DNA of 64,000 nucleotides from JBECKS01 sp964557005 (GTDB taxonomy: Bacteria > Pseudomonadota > Gammaproteobacteria > Pseudomonadales > JBECKS01), in assembly GCA_964557005.1 (NCBI GenBank), contig CAZKYI010000001.1, forward strand, positions 310,001-374,000, in the 5' to 3' direction. The notes under the pieces are model-generated. The model made no database searches. It worked only from the letters and a program-made list of their open reading frames with translations, and was not told where the DNA came from. Positions 8,722 to 17,508 of this stretch are shown piece by piece. How positions within the stretch are numbered: position 1 is the stretch's first letter; each line of letters starts with the position of its first letter. The position numbers were made by a program, and so were the translations under genes.

Positions 8722-10236
8722 ATGAGTCAGCAAAACGAAAACGAAGCTAACCAGCCAATCACACTGGAAGAAGAAAATAAATTGATTGCCCAGCGTCGCA
8801 GCAAACTGGCAGCACTGCGTCAGAATGGACAAGCCTTTCCCAATGATTTTCGTCGCACGGCATTTGCGCATCAGCTTCAACAGGCACAGGGTGAAAAATC
8901 CAGGGAAGAACTGGAAAGCCTTAATCTGGAAGTGGCGGTAGCAGGACGTATCATGCTCAATCGCGGTGCTTTTATTGTGATTGAAGATGTCAGTGATCGC
9001 ATTCAGTTGTATGTGAATCGTAAAGTGCTCAATGAAGAAACGCTGGCGTTAATCAAAAGCTGGGATTTGGGTGATATTGTCGGTGCGAAAGGCGTGTTAC
9101 ATAAATCAGGCAAGGGTGATTTATATGTGGACATGAGCGAGGCACGCTTGTTAACCAAATCGCTACGACCACTTCCTGAAAAGTATAAGGGCTTGAGTGA
9201 TCAGGAAACAAAATATCGCCAGCGTTATGTAGATTTAATGACCAATGCAGAAACCAAACAGGTGTTTCGTGTACGTTCAAAAGTGATTAATGAAATTCGC
9301 AATTATCTGGTCGAAAAAGATTTTCTCGAAGTAGAAACGCCGATGATGCACAGCATTCCTGGCGGTGCTGCGGCAAGACCTTTCAAAACCCATCATAATG
9401 CGCTGGATATGCCCTTGTTTTTGCGGATTGCACCTGAGCTTTATTTGAAGCGTCTGGTGGTGGGCGGTTTTGAGCGCGTGTTTGAAATCAATCGTAATTT
9501 TCGTAATGAAGGTTTATCCACGCGCCATAATCCTGAATTCACCATGCTCGAATTTTATCAGGCATTTACCGACTACAAGGCGTTAATGGATTTAACGGAA
9601 GACATGTTGCGCAGTGTGACGCAAAAAGTTTTGGGTAAAACCACGTTTAACTACCAGGGACTGGATTTTGATTTGGCCAAACCCTTTCATCGTATGACGG
9701 TACTGGAATCGATTTTGCATTTTAATCCCACTTTCAAACAGGCTGAGTTGCAGGATGAAAACAAGGCGAGAGTGATAGCAGCATCTTTAGGAATTCCGCT
9801 AAAAGAAAGCTGGGGTTTGGGGAAAGTGCAAATAGAAATTTTTGAAAAAACCGTTGAAGCGCGATTGATGGAGCCAACTTTTATTACAGAATATCCCACC
9901 GAAGTTTCTCCTCTGGCGCGTCGAAATGATTGCAATCCTTTTGTGACTGATCGCTTTGAATTTTTTATGGGTGGGCGCGAGATTGGCAATGGTTTTTCCG
10001 AGTTGAATGATTCGGAAGATCAGGCAGAGCGTTTTCAACAACAAGTTGCCGAAAAGGAAGCGGGTGATGATGAAGCCATGCACTACGATGAAGATTATAT
10101 CTGTGCCCTGGAATATGGCTTGCCACCGACGGCGGGTGAAGGCATCGGCATTGATCGTTTTGTGATGTTACTGACCGATTCCCCTTCGATTCGTGATGTG
10201 ATTCTGTTTCCCCATATGCGCGCTCTGGATAATTAG
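8722..10236 (+). CDS. lysS: Lysyl-tRNA synthetase (class II)
   Basis: LysRS charges tRNA-Lys. The ATG at 8722 yields 504 residues; an upstream TTG is less likely. An N-terminal OB-fold anticodon-binding domain (about residues 50-165) precedes the class II core: motif 2 is FRNEGLSTRHNPEFTMLEFY and motif 3 ends GEGIGIDRFVMLLTD. prfB lies 38 nt upstream, the conserved prfB-lysS pair. Confidence 0.98.
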   Translation: MSQQNENEANQPITLEEENKLIAQRRSKLAALRQNGQAFPNDFRRTAFAHQLQQAQGEKSREELESLNLEVAVAGRIMLNRGAFIVIEDVSDRIQLYVNRKVLNEETLALIKSWDLGDIVGAKGVLHKSGKGDLYVDMSEARLLTKSLRPLPEKYKGLSDQETKYRQRYVDLMTNAETKQVFRVRSKVINEIRNYLVEKDFLEVETPMMHSIPGGAAARPFKTHHNALDMPLFLRIAPELYLKRLVVGGFERVFEINRNFRNEGLSTRHNPEFTMLEFYQAFTDYKALMDLTEDMLRSVTQKVLGKTTFNYQGLDFDLAKPFHRMTVLESILHFNPTFKQAELQDENKARVIAASLGIPLKESWGLGKVQIEIFEKTVEARLMEPTFITEYPTEVSPLARRNDCNPFVTDRFEFFMGGREIGNGFSELNDSEDQAERFQQQVAEKEAGDDEAMHYDEDYICALEYGLPPTAGEGIGIDRFVMLLTDSPSIRDVILFPHMRALDN

Positions 10237-10238
10237 CG

Positions 10239-10907
10239 ATGGCAAGAGAAATTCAGTTAGAAGATTCATGGAAGCAACGGCTGCTGGCAGAATTTGAGCA
10301 GCCTTACATGCTTGCGTTGAGTGACTTTCTCAGGCAACAAAAAGCACGCGGGAAAACCATTTACCCCGAAGGTAAAAATATGTTTGCCGCCTTGAATGCA
10401 GTGCCTTTTGATGAGGTTAAGGTGGTGATTATCGGGCAAGACCCTTATCACGGCCCGGGTCAGGCACATGGTTTGAGTTTCTCGGTTCCCGAAGGTGTAG
10501 CTCTACCGCCTTCGTTGCAAAATATTTACAAGGAACTGGAAAGTGATACGGGGATTCAAAGAAAACAGGGAAACCTGAGTGATTGGGCCAGTCAGGGTGT
10601 GTTGTTATTGAACAGCGTGTTGAGTGTTGAAGCAGGGCAAGCGGCCAGTCATCAGGGAAAGGGTTGGGAGCAATTTACCGATCAGATTATTCGCTTGCTG
10701 AATGCAGAAAGACAATCGCTGGTGTTTCTTTTGTGGGGTTCGTATGCGCAAAAAAAAGGCGCTGTTATCGATGCGCAGCGCCACTGTATTTTAAAATCTG
10801 TTCACCCTTCGCCGCTGTCTGTGCATCGCGGATTTTTTGGATGCAGGCATTTTTCTCGCACCAATGCTTATTTGCAACAGCAGGGTTTAAGCCCCATTCA
10901 GTGGTAA
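10239..10907 (+). CDS. ung: Uracil-DNA glycosylase
   Basis: Ung removes uracil from DNA. The water-activating motif GQDPYHGPGQAHGLSFSVP (about residues 66-84) and the leucine-loop HPSPLSVHRGFFG near the C-terminus are intact. The 222-residue length is standard. The ATG lies two bases after the lysS stop, so the pair is probably co-transcribed. Confidence 0.97.
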   Translation: MAREIQLEDSWKQRLLAEFEQPYMLALSDFLRQQKARGKTIYPEGKNMFAALNAVPFDEVKVVIIGQDPYHGPGQAHGLSFSVPEGVALPPSLQNIYKELESDTGIQRKQGNLSDWASQGVLLLNSVLSVEAGQAASHQGKGWEQFTDQIIRLLNAERQSLVFLLWGSYAQKKGAVIDAQRHCILKSVHPSPLSVHRGFFGCRHFSRTNAYLQQQGLSPIQW

Positions 10908-10922
10908 CAAAGGGATTAATCG

Positions 10923-11225
10923 CTAGTGGAATTTGGTTTCGAGTTTCAAACGTAGCGTAACAAATTGCAAAGCAGCATCGCCGACCAGCACATCGCCTGT
11001 CCGGGTCATGACAATAAATTTTTCTTCACTGTGCGCCGTTGGAACCTCAATACCAAAATACGAGGTATTTTGTTTGGGAATTAAATTGAGTTGTTGATAA
11101 GGGTCGTTGACGAGAACGGTACGCGCAATAATGTGCGCACTTTGCGAATTGCCGTCAAAAACAAATATGTCGCGATTGACGAGGTAATTGGATTGGTTTG
11201 CGATGTTTAAAGCTGGATTAGCCAT
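10923..11225 (-). CDS. Hypothetical small protein, family not recognised
   Basis: A 100-residue product is read from the ATG at 11225, which has a good ribosome site (GTGAGGATTT) before it. A longer frame exists upstream but lacks such a site. The protein has no signal peptide or membrane segment. It alternates short hydrophobic and polar stretches (IFVFDG, FIVMTRTGDVLVGD), which suggests a small beta-rich fold. It is convergent with ung. No function is proposed. Confidence 0.6.
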   Translation of the reverse strand: MANPALNIANQSNYLVNRDIFVFDGNSQSAHIIARTVLVNDPYQQLNLIPKQNTSYFGIEVPTAHSEEKFIVMTRTGDVLVGDAALQFVTLRLKLETKFH

Positions 11226-11294
11226 GGTTAAATCCTCACAGTATTCTTTTGGAAGTTGCAAGGGACAATCAAAATCCCGTTTAGAATCATCCTG

Positions 11295-11322
11295 ATTGCT
11301 GCCCAGCTTAGAGCAGCAATCT
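11295..11322. promoter_or_regulatory. 9-bp perfect inverted repeat upstream of the small hypothetical gene
   Basis: GATTGCTGC (11295-11303) pairs with GCAGCAATC (11314-11322) across 10 nt. There is no T-run, so it is not a standard terminator. It lies 70 nt before the start of the 100-residue gene and could be an operator or a leader hairpin. Confidence 0.4.
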
Positions 11323-11394
11323 GAATGCAATCTTAATCATGTGAGCTTGATGGACTAAATGTTGGATTTGCGATGAAGTGCACAGAAGCTATGG

Positions 11395-12279
11395 TTATCT
11401 GGCAGACAGGGGATAGGGCGGGTCGGTAATTTCTATAATGTGGGCACCACTGTCCTGCGTAGTTAAGTGGTGTTCGGGAAAATGTGCGCGTGCTTCAAGG
11501 CTTAAACTGATTAAGGCAGTTACCGTGTTTTCTGAATCCACCAGATTCAGGATTTCCCCCTGAGCCTTGTTATTTTCATCCAGCAATTTTTCAACAGGAT
11601 TGGCGATTTTGTTAAGCCTGGCTATAAATGCTCTGCGTTTGGGAACACCACGATAGTGCAGTCGTGCAACCACTTCCTGACCTGTATAACAGCCCTTGCT
11701 AAAGCTTACGCCGCCTGCCAATTCAAGATTGATTTCCTGTACGGTAAATTGTTCGGAACTGCTTTGATCAACAAGACAAACACCAGATTCAATGCAAAAG
11801 CGCAGAAAATCTTTTTCGCTTGCGAATTCCGATGTCAGTGCATTGAGTTGTATTTGTTCACATAACACAAAATTGCATTGCAAGGCAGGGATTGAAAAAG
11901 TGTTGCTCTGTAATGCTTCTATTGGATTAAGTTTGGAGCAGGCGTACAAGTGCAGATTCGAATCCGCTTTTTCAAACACCACCTTGGAAAAAATTGCGTA
12001 TTTTTTTAAAACAGTTTGAGTCAGGTTGAAACTGTCAGGTGGGCATACCAGATGATAGTGATTTTCTCCAGCTTGCCTCACGATAAAATTGCTGATGACT
12101 CTGCCTTTCAGATTGATGCAAGCGGCCAGTTGTGCCTGCTGTTTTACTACGACTTCCATGTCACAGGAAAGCTGGCCTTGTAAAAATTTTTTGGCATCTT
12201 GACCGGAAACTGAAACTATTTCCCAGCGAGTGAGTGCGTACATAAAATTATCTTGAAGTGTGGGGACAGTGTGTTGCAT
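11395..12279 (-). CDS. ygfZ: YgfZ/GcvT-like folate-binding protein
   Basis: YgfZ is a tetrahydrofolate-dependent factor that supports assembly or repair of iron-sulfur enzymes. The signature KGCYTGQEVVARLHYRG (about residues 197-213) includes the conserved Cys. The 294-residue length is slightly below the E. coli protein. It is divergent from sdhE/ygfX, which lies 47 nt away; this neighbourhood, flavinylation factor next to Fe-S factor, is common in gammaproteobacteria. Confidence 0.9.
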   Translation of the reverse strand: MQHTVPTLQDNFMYALTRWEIVSVSGQDAKKFLQGQLSCDMEVVVKQQAQLAACINLKGRVISNFIVRQAGENHYHLVCPPDSFNLTQTVLKKYAIFSKVVFEKADSNLHLYACSKLNPIEALQSNTFSIPALQCNFVLCEQIQLNALTSEFASEKDFLRFCIESGVCLVDQSSSEQFTVQEINLELAGGVSFSKGCYTGQEVVARLHYRGVPKRRAFIARLNKIANPVEKLLDENNKAQGEILNLVDSENTVTALISLSLEARAHFPEHHLTTQDSGAHIIEITDPPYPLSAR

Positions 12280-12326
12280 ATTGAGAATTCTAATCGTGAC
12301 TGCATACCAATAACAGAGCCAGTTTA

Positions 12327-12629
12327 ATGATAAAACCGGATAGTGACAGTACGGCGTTTTTTCAACAGCCTTTGGAGCAACAGAAAAAGGCTTTGCTGTG
12401 GCAATGTCGCAGAGGTATCAAGGAAATTGAAGTGCTCCTGCTCCCCTTTCTTGAGGATTATTATATCCACGAGTCTGAAAAAACGCGCAAAGCTTTTGTT
12501 GCCTTGCTGGAACAAGCAGACCTAGATTTGTTTGAATGGTTTACCCACAGGGACAGCCCCGACAATCCTCAACTGGAAGAGGTGATTGATGTCATTCTTG
12601 CACGATTGGCAACCCGAACTTCGCCTTGA
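12327..12629 (+). CDS. sdhE: FAD assembly factor SdhE (YgfY/CptB family)
   Basis: SdhE promotes covalent flavinylation of succinate dehydrogenase and fumarate reductase. The family motif RRGIKEIE, with the RGxxE residues contacting the flavoprotein, lies at about residues 28-35. The product is 100 residues, all helical in character. The next gene overlaps its 3' end by 41 nt, the conserved sdhE-ygfX arrangement. Confidence 0.88.
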   Translation: MIKPDSDSTAFFQQPLEQQKKALLWQCRRGIKEIEVLLLPFLEDYYIHESEKTRKAFVALLEQADLDLFEWFTHRDSPDNPQLEEVIDVILARLATRTSP

Positions 12630-13065
12630 ACCTTCATGGTTTTTAGTGCGGATTTTTTCATGGATTGCACTCTCAGGTGTGTGTTTATTGCTTTATGCAA
12701 GCTGGTATCAAATCTGGTTTTTGTGTTTGCTGATGCCCTGGTTTGCGCAGTTGAAATATCAATTCTGGCCATCAATCAGATTGCAACATGCACGCAGTGT
12801 GCAGGCTTTGTGTTTGAAGCAAGGACGATGGCAACTGGAACTGCGTGATGGTGCAATCATTCAGGCAAGCTTGCAAAAAGCGTTTAGTGCCTATGGCATC
12901 ATCATTCTCACGTTCAAACCTTTAGCGTTCTTTTGGGCAAGGCCAATCAGGGTGATGGTGTTGTCCGACCAGTTAGACGATGAGCAACTGCGACTGTTGC
13001 GCACCTGTTTGCGTTTCAGGCGCAAGGATTTTTTTACAGGGCAGAAGCAAAATCCTGAATTTTAA
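12589..13065 (+). CDS. ygfX: YgfX/CptA-family inner-membrane protein
   Basis: The product has 158 residues, with two adjacent hydrophobic segments (about residues 18-55) followed by a basic cytosolic domain. Size, topology and position directly after sdhE identify the YgfX (CptA) family. In E. coli this protein was described as a toxin acting on FtsZ and MreB with YgfY as partner, though the pair is also tied to succinate dehydrogenase. The ATG at 12589 has AGAGGTG upstream, inside the sdhE frame. Confidence 0.75.
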   Translation: MSFLHDWQPELRLEPSWFLVRIFSWIALSGVCLLLYASWYQIWFLCLLMPWFAQLKYQFWPSIRLQHARSVQALCLKQGRWQLELRDGAIIQASLQKAFSAYGIIILTFKPLAFFWARPIRVMVLSDQLDDEQLRLLRTCLRFRRKDFFTGQKQNPEF

Positions 13066-14660
13066 TTCGGACTTAATACAGAATTTTCTATTGTTTGGGA
13101 GAGTGTTGGGTAATCGAGATTGTAATGCAGGCCACGACTTTCCTTTCTCAGTTGCGCACAGCGAATAATTAACTCGGACACCTGCGCAAGATTACGCAGT
13201 TCAAGTAAATCACTGCTGATTTTGAAATTGCTGTAATACTCGTTGATTTCACGTTGTAACAATTCAACTCTTGAGAGCGCCCGCGCAAGCCGTTTGTCGG
13301 TACGCACAATGCCCACGTAATCCCACATAAAACGACGCAGCTCATCCCAGTTATGGCTGATAACAACGGCTTCATCGGAATCCGCAACCTGACTTTCGTC
13401 CCAACGCGGAATATCAACCGAAGCAGGAATGGCAGCAATGGTTTCCTGAATGTTATGGGCGGCAGACTTTGCAAACACCAGACATTCGAGCAGGGAATTG
13501 CTGGCCATGCGATTTGCACCATGCAAGCCAGTGAAGGCGGTTTCACCAATCGCGTATAAACCCTGAATATCGGTTTGGCCATTGAGGTCGGTCATCACGC
13601 CGCCACAGGTATAGTGTGCAGCAGGCACCACAGGAATGGCTTGTTTACTGATGTCGATGCCGAGATTCAAACAGTGCTGATAAATATTGGGAAATTGTTT
13701 TTTGATAAAACTTTCATCTTTGTGGCTAATGTCGAGATACAAATGATCAGCGCCCAGCCTTTTCATTTCGTGGTCGATGGCACGCGCGACAATATCTCGC
13801 GGTGCCAATTCGGCTTTGCTGTCGAATCTGGGCATGAAACGCTCACCATCAGGCAGCTTGAGCAAACCCCCTTCACCGCGTAGTGCTTCGGTAATCAGAA
13901 AAGAACTTTTACCCGGGTGATAAAGACAAGTCGGGTGGAATTGATTGAATTCCATGTTGGCAACACGACAACCTGCACGCCACGCCATTGCAATGCCATC
14001 GCCCGTCGCAATGTCCGGATTGCTGGTATACAGATAGGCTTTACTTGCGCCACCCGTCGCCAGCACCACGGTTTTGGCCTTGAACACTTCCACCTGATGG
14101 GTCTGGTTATTGTAGATATAGGCACCGATGGCACCGCGATAATTCAAGCCCAGTTTTTTGCCTGTGATGACATCAATGGCAACACGATGTTTGAACAGTT
14201 TGATATGGTTTTGTTGTTCAACACGCGCAATCAGTGCATTGGAAATTTCGGCGCCCGTGGCATCGGCAGCATGCAAAATACGGCGGAAACTGTGTCCACC
14301 TTCCTGATTCAGATGAAAAGTTTCACCGCTACGTTTTTCAAAGGTGGTAAACGATACACCTTGTTCAACCAACCACTGCACCGCTTCGGGGCCACCTTCA
14401 CAGGTGTGGGCAACCGCAGCCTTGTCACATAGCCCCGCACCTGCTTCCAGCGTGTCATTGATATGCGCTTCAATGGAATCGTCCCTGTCGAGCACCGCAG
14501 CGACACCCCCTTGTGCATGATAGGTACTGGCGGCGCGTAAATCGCCTTTGCTGAGCACGGCAATGTTAAAGGTAGCAGGCAAGCGCAAGGCAAGCGATAA
14601 ACCAGCGGCACCGCTGCCAATAATCAGCACATCAAATTGCTTTGGGTCATCTGCGCTCAT
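13062..14660 (-). CDS. nadB: L-aspartate oxidase
   Basis: NadB oxidises aspartate to iminoaspartate, the first step of bacterial NAD synthesis. The FAD-binding GSGAAGLSLAL is at residues about 16-26, the active-site region HFAQGG-like stretch appears as YHAQGGVAAVL, and the flavin loop HGANRMASNSLLECLVFA is near residue 385. Length 532 is normal. It is convergent with ygfX (4-nt overlap). In pseudomonads nadB is directly divergent from algU/rpoE; here about 1.2 kb of extra DNA separates them. Confidence 0.96.
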   Translation of the reverse strand: MSADDPKQFDVLIIGSGAAGLSLALRLPATFNIAVLSKGDLRAASTYHAQGGVAAVLDRDDSIEAHINDTLEAGAGLCDKAAVAHTCEGGPEAVQWLVEQGVSFTTFEKRSGETFHLNQEGGHSFRRILHAADATGAEISNALIARVEQQNHIKLFKHRVAIDVITGKKLGLNYRGAIGAYIYNNQTHQVEVFKAKTVVLATGGASKAYLYTSNPDIATGDGIAMAWRAGCRVANMEFNQFHPTCLYHPGKSSFLITEALRGEGGLLKLPDGERFMPRFDSKAELAPRDIVARAIDHEMKRLGADHLYLDISHKDESFIKKQFPNIYQHCLNLGIDISKQAIPVVPAAHYTCGGVMTDLNGQTDIQGLYAIGETAFTGLHGANRMASNSLLECLVFAKSAAHNIQETIAAIPASVDIPRWDESQVADSDEAVVISHNWDELRRFMWDYVGIVRTDKRLARALSRVELLQREINEYYSNFKISSDLLELRNLAQVSELIIRCAQLRKESRGLHYNLDYPTLSQTIENSVLSPN

Positions 14661-14829
14661 GGGTAGGTGTGATGGAAGCGTGAATATCGAGAGGAGCGCC
14701 AGTATAGCGAAATAAAATCACGAACCCTATACTGCCGTGCGGGAGCCAAAAACTAACTGGATACCCATGAAATATAGGTTTAGGGGTAAGAAGTAGGAGG
14801 GTTAAAGAAAGGGGGGTCTATTAGCTGAT

Positions 14830-15105
14830 ATGGAAGATTTGAAATATTTATCTATTGCATTGAAACTTACCGTTGATTTTGAGTTAAGCAAAGGAAATGA
14901 AATCGAACGTATTGATCGTCCTGCAGGTACTCGATGCCCTTTAGCAGTAGTTTTTAAGAGACGCTTAAATTTTAAGGGTTATGAAGATTTATATGGAAAA
15001 CCTAAAGGTGTAGAAAAATGGGAAAATCATGATCGGCACTACGACTTGGAATCTGGATATGCATGCGAAAAGACAGGGCAAGTGATAGCTGGGCCAATTA
15101 GATAA
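14830..15105 (+). CDS. Hypothetical protein in the nadB-rpoE insertion
   Basis: A 91-residue soluble product with no recognised domain. It contains many charged and aromatic residues (RRLNFKGYEDLYGKPKG, WENHDRHYDLESGY) and a single Cys near the end. The ribosome site is weak. Its neighbours are a ParDE-type pair, so it may be accessory DNA that arrived with it. Coding status is uncertain. Confidence 0.4.
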   Translation: MEDLKYLSIALKLTVDFELSKGNEIERIDRPAGTRCPLAVVFKRRLNFKGYEDLYGKPKGVEKWENHDRHYDLESGYACEKTGQVIAGPIR

Positions 15106-15229
15106 ACTTCAATCCAACATCAGAGGCAGCAACCCCCGAACAGTAATTACACAGGAGTGTTTTATCGTTTAGGGGATTTCTTGAATTTAACCAATGTCTA
15201 GACTAGATGGTTTTTAGTTGAAGACTCGC

Positions 15230-15235
15230 TATAAT
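15230..15235 (+). promoter_or_regulatory. Possible -10 box (TATAAT) for the ParDE-type pair
   Basis: A perfect TATAAT lies 37 nt before the antitoxin start. The -35 region is poor (TGGTTT at 16-bp spacing). Directly downstream, ATGCAAAGTA and ATGCAATGTA form a tandem near-repeat that could be the antitoxin's own operator. Confidence 0.45.
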
Positions 15236-15271
15236 GCAAAGTAATGCAATGTATTAAACAGGGTTGATTCT

Positions 15272-15538
15272 ATGGCCATGACAAGTGTGAGAATGTCTGA
15301 AGAACTGATGGAAGATCTTCAGGCTATAGCTGAAAAGCTAAGAAGATCAAAGGGTTGGGTGATTAACGATGCACTCAGGCAATATCTTGAAAAGGAGGCG
15401 CAAAGGGAAAGAATGTATCAGGAAACATTAAAGTCCTTACAGGATGTTCAAGCAGGCCGTGTTATCGATGGTGGTCGGGTCATAGATTGGTTGGATAGCT
15501 GGGGGAGCGAGCAGGAACTGGAACCACCCACCTTATGA
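15272..15538 (+). CDS. Ribbon-helix-helix antitoxin (ParD/CopG type)
   Basis: The 88-residue product starts with a ribbon-helix-helix motif (TSVRMSEELMEDLQAIAEK, then SKGWVINDALRQYLE), the DNA-binding fold of CopG/ParD-like antitoxins. The acidic C-terminal half would cover the toxin. The toxin gene overlaps its last codon by 4 nt (ATGA). Such antitoxins normally repress their own promoter. Confidence 0.8.
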   Translation: MAMTSVRMSEELMEDLQAIAEKLRRSKGWVINDALRQYLEKEAQRERMYQETLKSLQDVQAGRVIDGGRVIDWLDSWGSEQELEPPTL

Positions 15539-15804
15539 ACTTGAAGTTTACCCTTGAAGCGTTGAATGATCTTAAACGCTTACGTGCTTTTATCGCTGAA
15601 AAAAATCCTGCTGCGGCAGATAGAATGAGCCAACGCCTAAAGCAGCAAATCTATTTATTGCTGGAGAATCCTAATATAGGGATTACCCTGGATGAGCTTG
15701 GGAATGTACAGCAATGGGTTGCCGATGATTATATTGTTCGCTACTCGGTAGAGGATAATACCTTGTTGATTTTGAAAATCTGGCATCATCGTGAAGACCG
15801 CTAG
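15535..15804 (+). CDS. RelE/ParE superfamily toxin
   Basis: The 89-residue product has the ParE/RelE fold signature: NLKFTLEALNDLKRLRAFIAEKNPAAADRM at the start (helical hairpin), then beta strands ending YIVRYSVEDNTLLILKIWHHRED. The closing IWHHRED matches the ParE/YoeB-like C-terminus. It is translationally coupled to the antitoxin. Whether it attacks gyrase or mRNA cannot be read from the sequence. Confidence 0.82.
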   Translation: MNLKFTLEALNDLKRLRAFIAEKNPAAADRMSQRLKQQIYLLLENPNIGITLDELGNVQQWVADDYIVRYSVEDNTLLILKIWHHREDR

Positions 15805-15823
15805 GCATGGAATCCTTTATGCT

Positions 15824-15851
15824 GGAACTATTCTGATGCCCAAACGTCCTA
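15824..15851 (+). promoter_or_regulatory. Sigma-E-type autoregulatory promoter for rpoE
   Basis: GGAACTA (15824-15830) and GTCCTA (15846-15851) are 15 nt apart, close to the sigma-E/AlgU consensus GGAACTT-N15/16-GTCNAA. It lies 40 nt before the rpoE start, as expected for an operon that sigma-E controls itself. Confidence 0.6.
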
Positions 15852-15890
15852 TCCCCCTTTTTATGTCTCCATTTTGTTAGAAGAAGTTGC

Positions 15891-16487
15891 ATGAGCGAAG
15901 CGCAAGCCGATCAACAATTAGTTGCAAGAGTTCAGCAGGGAGATTCTGTCGCTTTTGATTTGCTGGTCTTGAAATATCAATCCAGAGTCAAGGCGATTAT
16001 TGCGCGTTTCCTCAACAAGGGCGCTTTCAGAAATGATGTAGAGGATGTTGCGCAGGAAGCGTTTATCAAAGCCTATCGGGCGCTGCCGAATTTTCGTGGT
16101 GAAAGTGCATTTTATACCTGGCTTTATCGTATCGCGGTGAATAGCGCAAAAAATCATTTGATTTCGGCAGGCAGAAAACCACAAGGCATTGAGACAGAAA
16201 TAGAAGATGCGGAACAATTTGATTCTGCTTTTGGTCTAAGGGATAACGAAAGCCCTGAACATCAACTTCAGGTTGAGCAACTGGAAGCCAATATTCGCCA
16301 AAGCATTGAAGGACTTTCGGAAGAATTAAAATCGGCAATCAGTTTGCGTGAATTTGAAGGGCTCAGTTACGAAGAAATTGCCGAGATTCTGGATTGCCCT
16401 GTTGGCACAGTGCGTTCAAGAATTTTCAGGGCGCGTGAAGCGATTGATGAAAGCATGAAACCCTTGCTCGAAATCAGTCATGGTTAA
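15891..16487 (+). CDS. rpoE: Extracytoplasmic-function sigma factor RpoE (AlgU)
   Basis: RpoE directs envelope-stress transcription. Region 2 shows DVEDVAQEAFIKAYRALPNF and FYTWLYRIAVNSAKNHL (about residues 48-100). Region 4 shows LREFEGLSYEEIAEILDCP and VGTVRSRIFRAREAI at the C-terminus. At 198 residues it is the standard size. The anti-sigma gene rseA follows after 34 nt and mucD after that. Confidence 0.96.
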   Translation: MSEAQADQQLVARVQQGDSVAFDLLVLKYQSRVKAIIARFLNKGAFRNDVEDVAQEAFIKAYRALPNFRGESAFYTWLYRIAVNSAKNHLISAGRKPQGIETEIEDAEQFDSAFGLRDNESPEHQLQVEQLEANIRQSIEGLSEELKSAISLREFEGLSYEEIAEILDCPVGTVRSRIFRAREAIDESMKPLLEISHG

Positions 16488-16521
16488 AGCGTGTGCAGTC
16501 ATTAAAAAAACGGGGTGAGCG

Positions 16522-17493
16522 ATGACTCAGACAACTAACATAAAGGCATCTGAACTGGCTTATTATCAAGAGCTGTTATCGGCATTGATTGATGGTGAAT
16601 TGGGTGAAAAGGAATTGAGCGATTTATTGCATGTGTTCAGGCAGCAAGATGAACTTTCCGTTACCTTGCTGAATTTCTGGTCGCGCATTTGTTTGAGCAA
16701 ACGTGTATTGAAACGTGAAGTAGGCTTACAGCTTGAACAGTTTTATGCGAACTCCAGTGACTTCAAAAAATTACAACAGCAGTTGCAGGCTGAACCTGTA
16801 CCTGCGCCTTTGAAATCCAATGTTCATGTGTTGGCACCTGTCCGTTTGAGTGGCTTGCAGAATTTTTCGATTGCAGCGTCTGTTATGTTTGCGGTGGTAT
16901 TTGCATGGTTGTTTGCACAGGCACCTGTACGTGAAGCGGTGGTGATGGCTTTGTTCTCTGAAGATACAGAAGCTGTTCAATACATTGCTGAACACCCGCA
17001 ACAAATAGCTGAGCAAAATGCACAGATGATTCCCAGATTCAATTATTCGCGACAAGCCATTCCTGTATCCGCAGGGAATCTGGGGCAGGCGGGTTCAGGT
17101 ATTCAGGCAAGTGTGCATGCGCAACAAGGCATACATTTGTCTGACAAGCGTATGGCAGGCTATATGAGCCTTCATTCACAAGCCCAGCCCTGGCAGGCAT
17201 CGTGGCTGCCACAAGGTTTTTTTTTGGTTGGCATGAATAAACGCGCAGCGACTTCTGATGATGCGCAACTGGAGCTTCTCACATACTCAAACGGGGCTTC
17301 GGCGATTAGTATCTTTATAGAGCCTGTCAGCAAACCCGCATCGTTTAATGAAAGTTCGCAAAAAGGTGTAGTGTCTGCTTACAGTCAGGGCTTTAAGCAT
17401 GCAGGGCAGGGCTATATGATTACTGCGATGGGCGATGTGCCCTTACAGACGCTTGAACGTGTTGTGAAAGGTGTGTCCTACCAAACCAAATAG
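16522..17493 (+). CDS. rseA: Anti-sigma-E factor RseA fused to an RseB/MucB-like C-terminal domain
   Basis: Residues about 14-90 match the cytosolic anti-sigma domain of RseA/MucA (LLSALIDGELGEKELSDLL). One membrane segment spans about residues 112-132 (FSIAASVMFAVVFAWLFA). The periplasmic part (about residues 215-323) reads like the C-terminal domain of RseB/MucB: WLPQGFFLVGMNK, YSNGASAISIFIEPV, and TAMGDVPLQTLERVVKGV. Usual RseA/MucA is near 195-215 residues and RseB a separate gene; here mucD follows directly after 15 nt and no rseB exists. The lipid-sensing N-terminal domain of RseB is missing. Function of the tail is inferred. Confidence 0.82.
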   Translation: MTQTTNIKASELAYYQELLSALIDGELGEKELSDLLHVFRQQDELSVTLLNFWSRICLSKRVLKREVGLQLEQFYANSSDFKKLQQQLQAEPVPAPLKSNVHVLAPVRLSGLQNFSIAASVMFAVVFAWLFAQAPVREAVVMALFSEDTEAVQYIAEHPQQIAEQNAQMIPRFNYSRQAIPVSAGNLGQAGSGIQASVHAQQGIHLSDKRMAGYMSLHSQAQPWQASWLPQGFFLVGMNKRAATSDDAQLELLTYSNGASAISIFIEPVSKPASFNESSQKGVVSAYSQGFKHAGQGYMITAMGDVPLQTLERVVKGVSYQTK

Positions 17494-17508
17494 CTGTGGT
17501 TAATCCTG

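Noticed and set aside
9687..10083. Antisense frames within lysS
   Set aside because: Opposite-strand shadows of a strongly conserved gene, with no ribosome sites or recognisable domains. Similar shadows over recJ, nadB, relA, nirK and others were left out.
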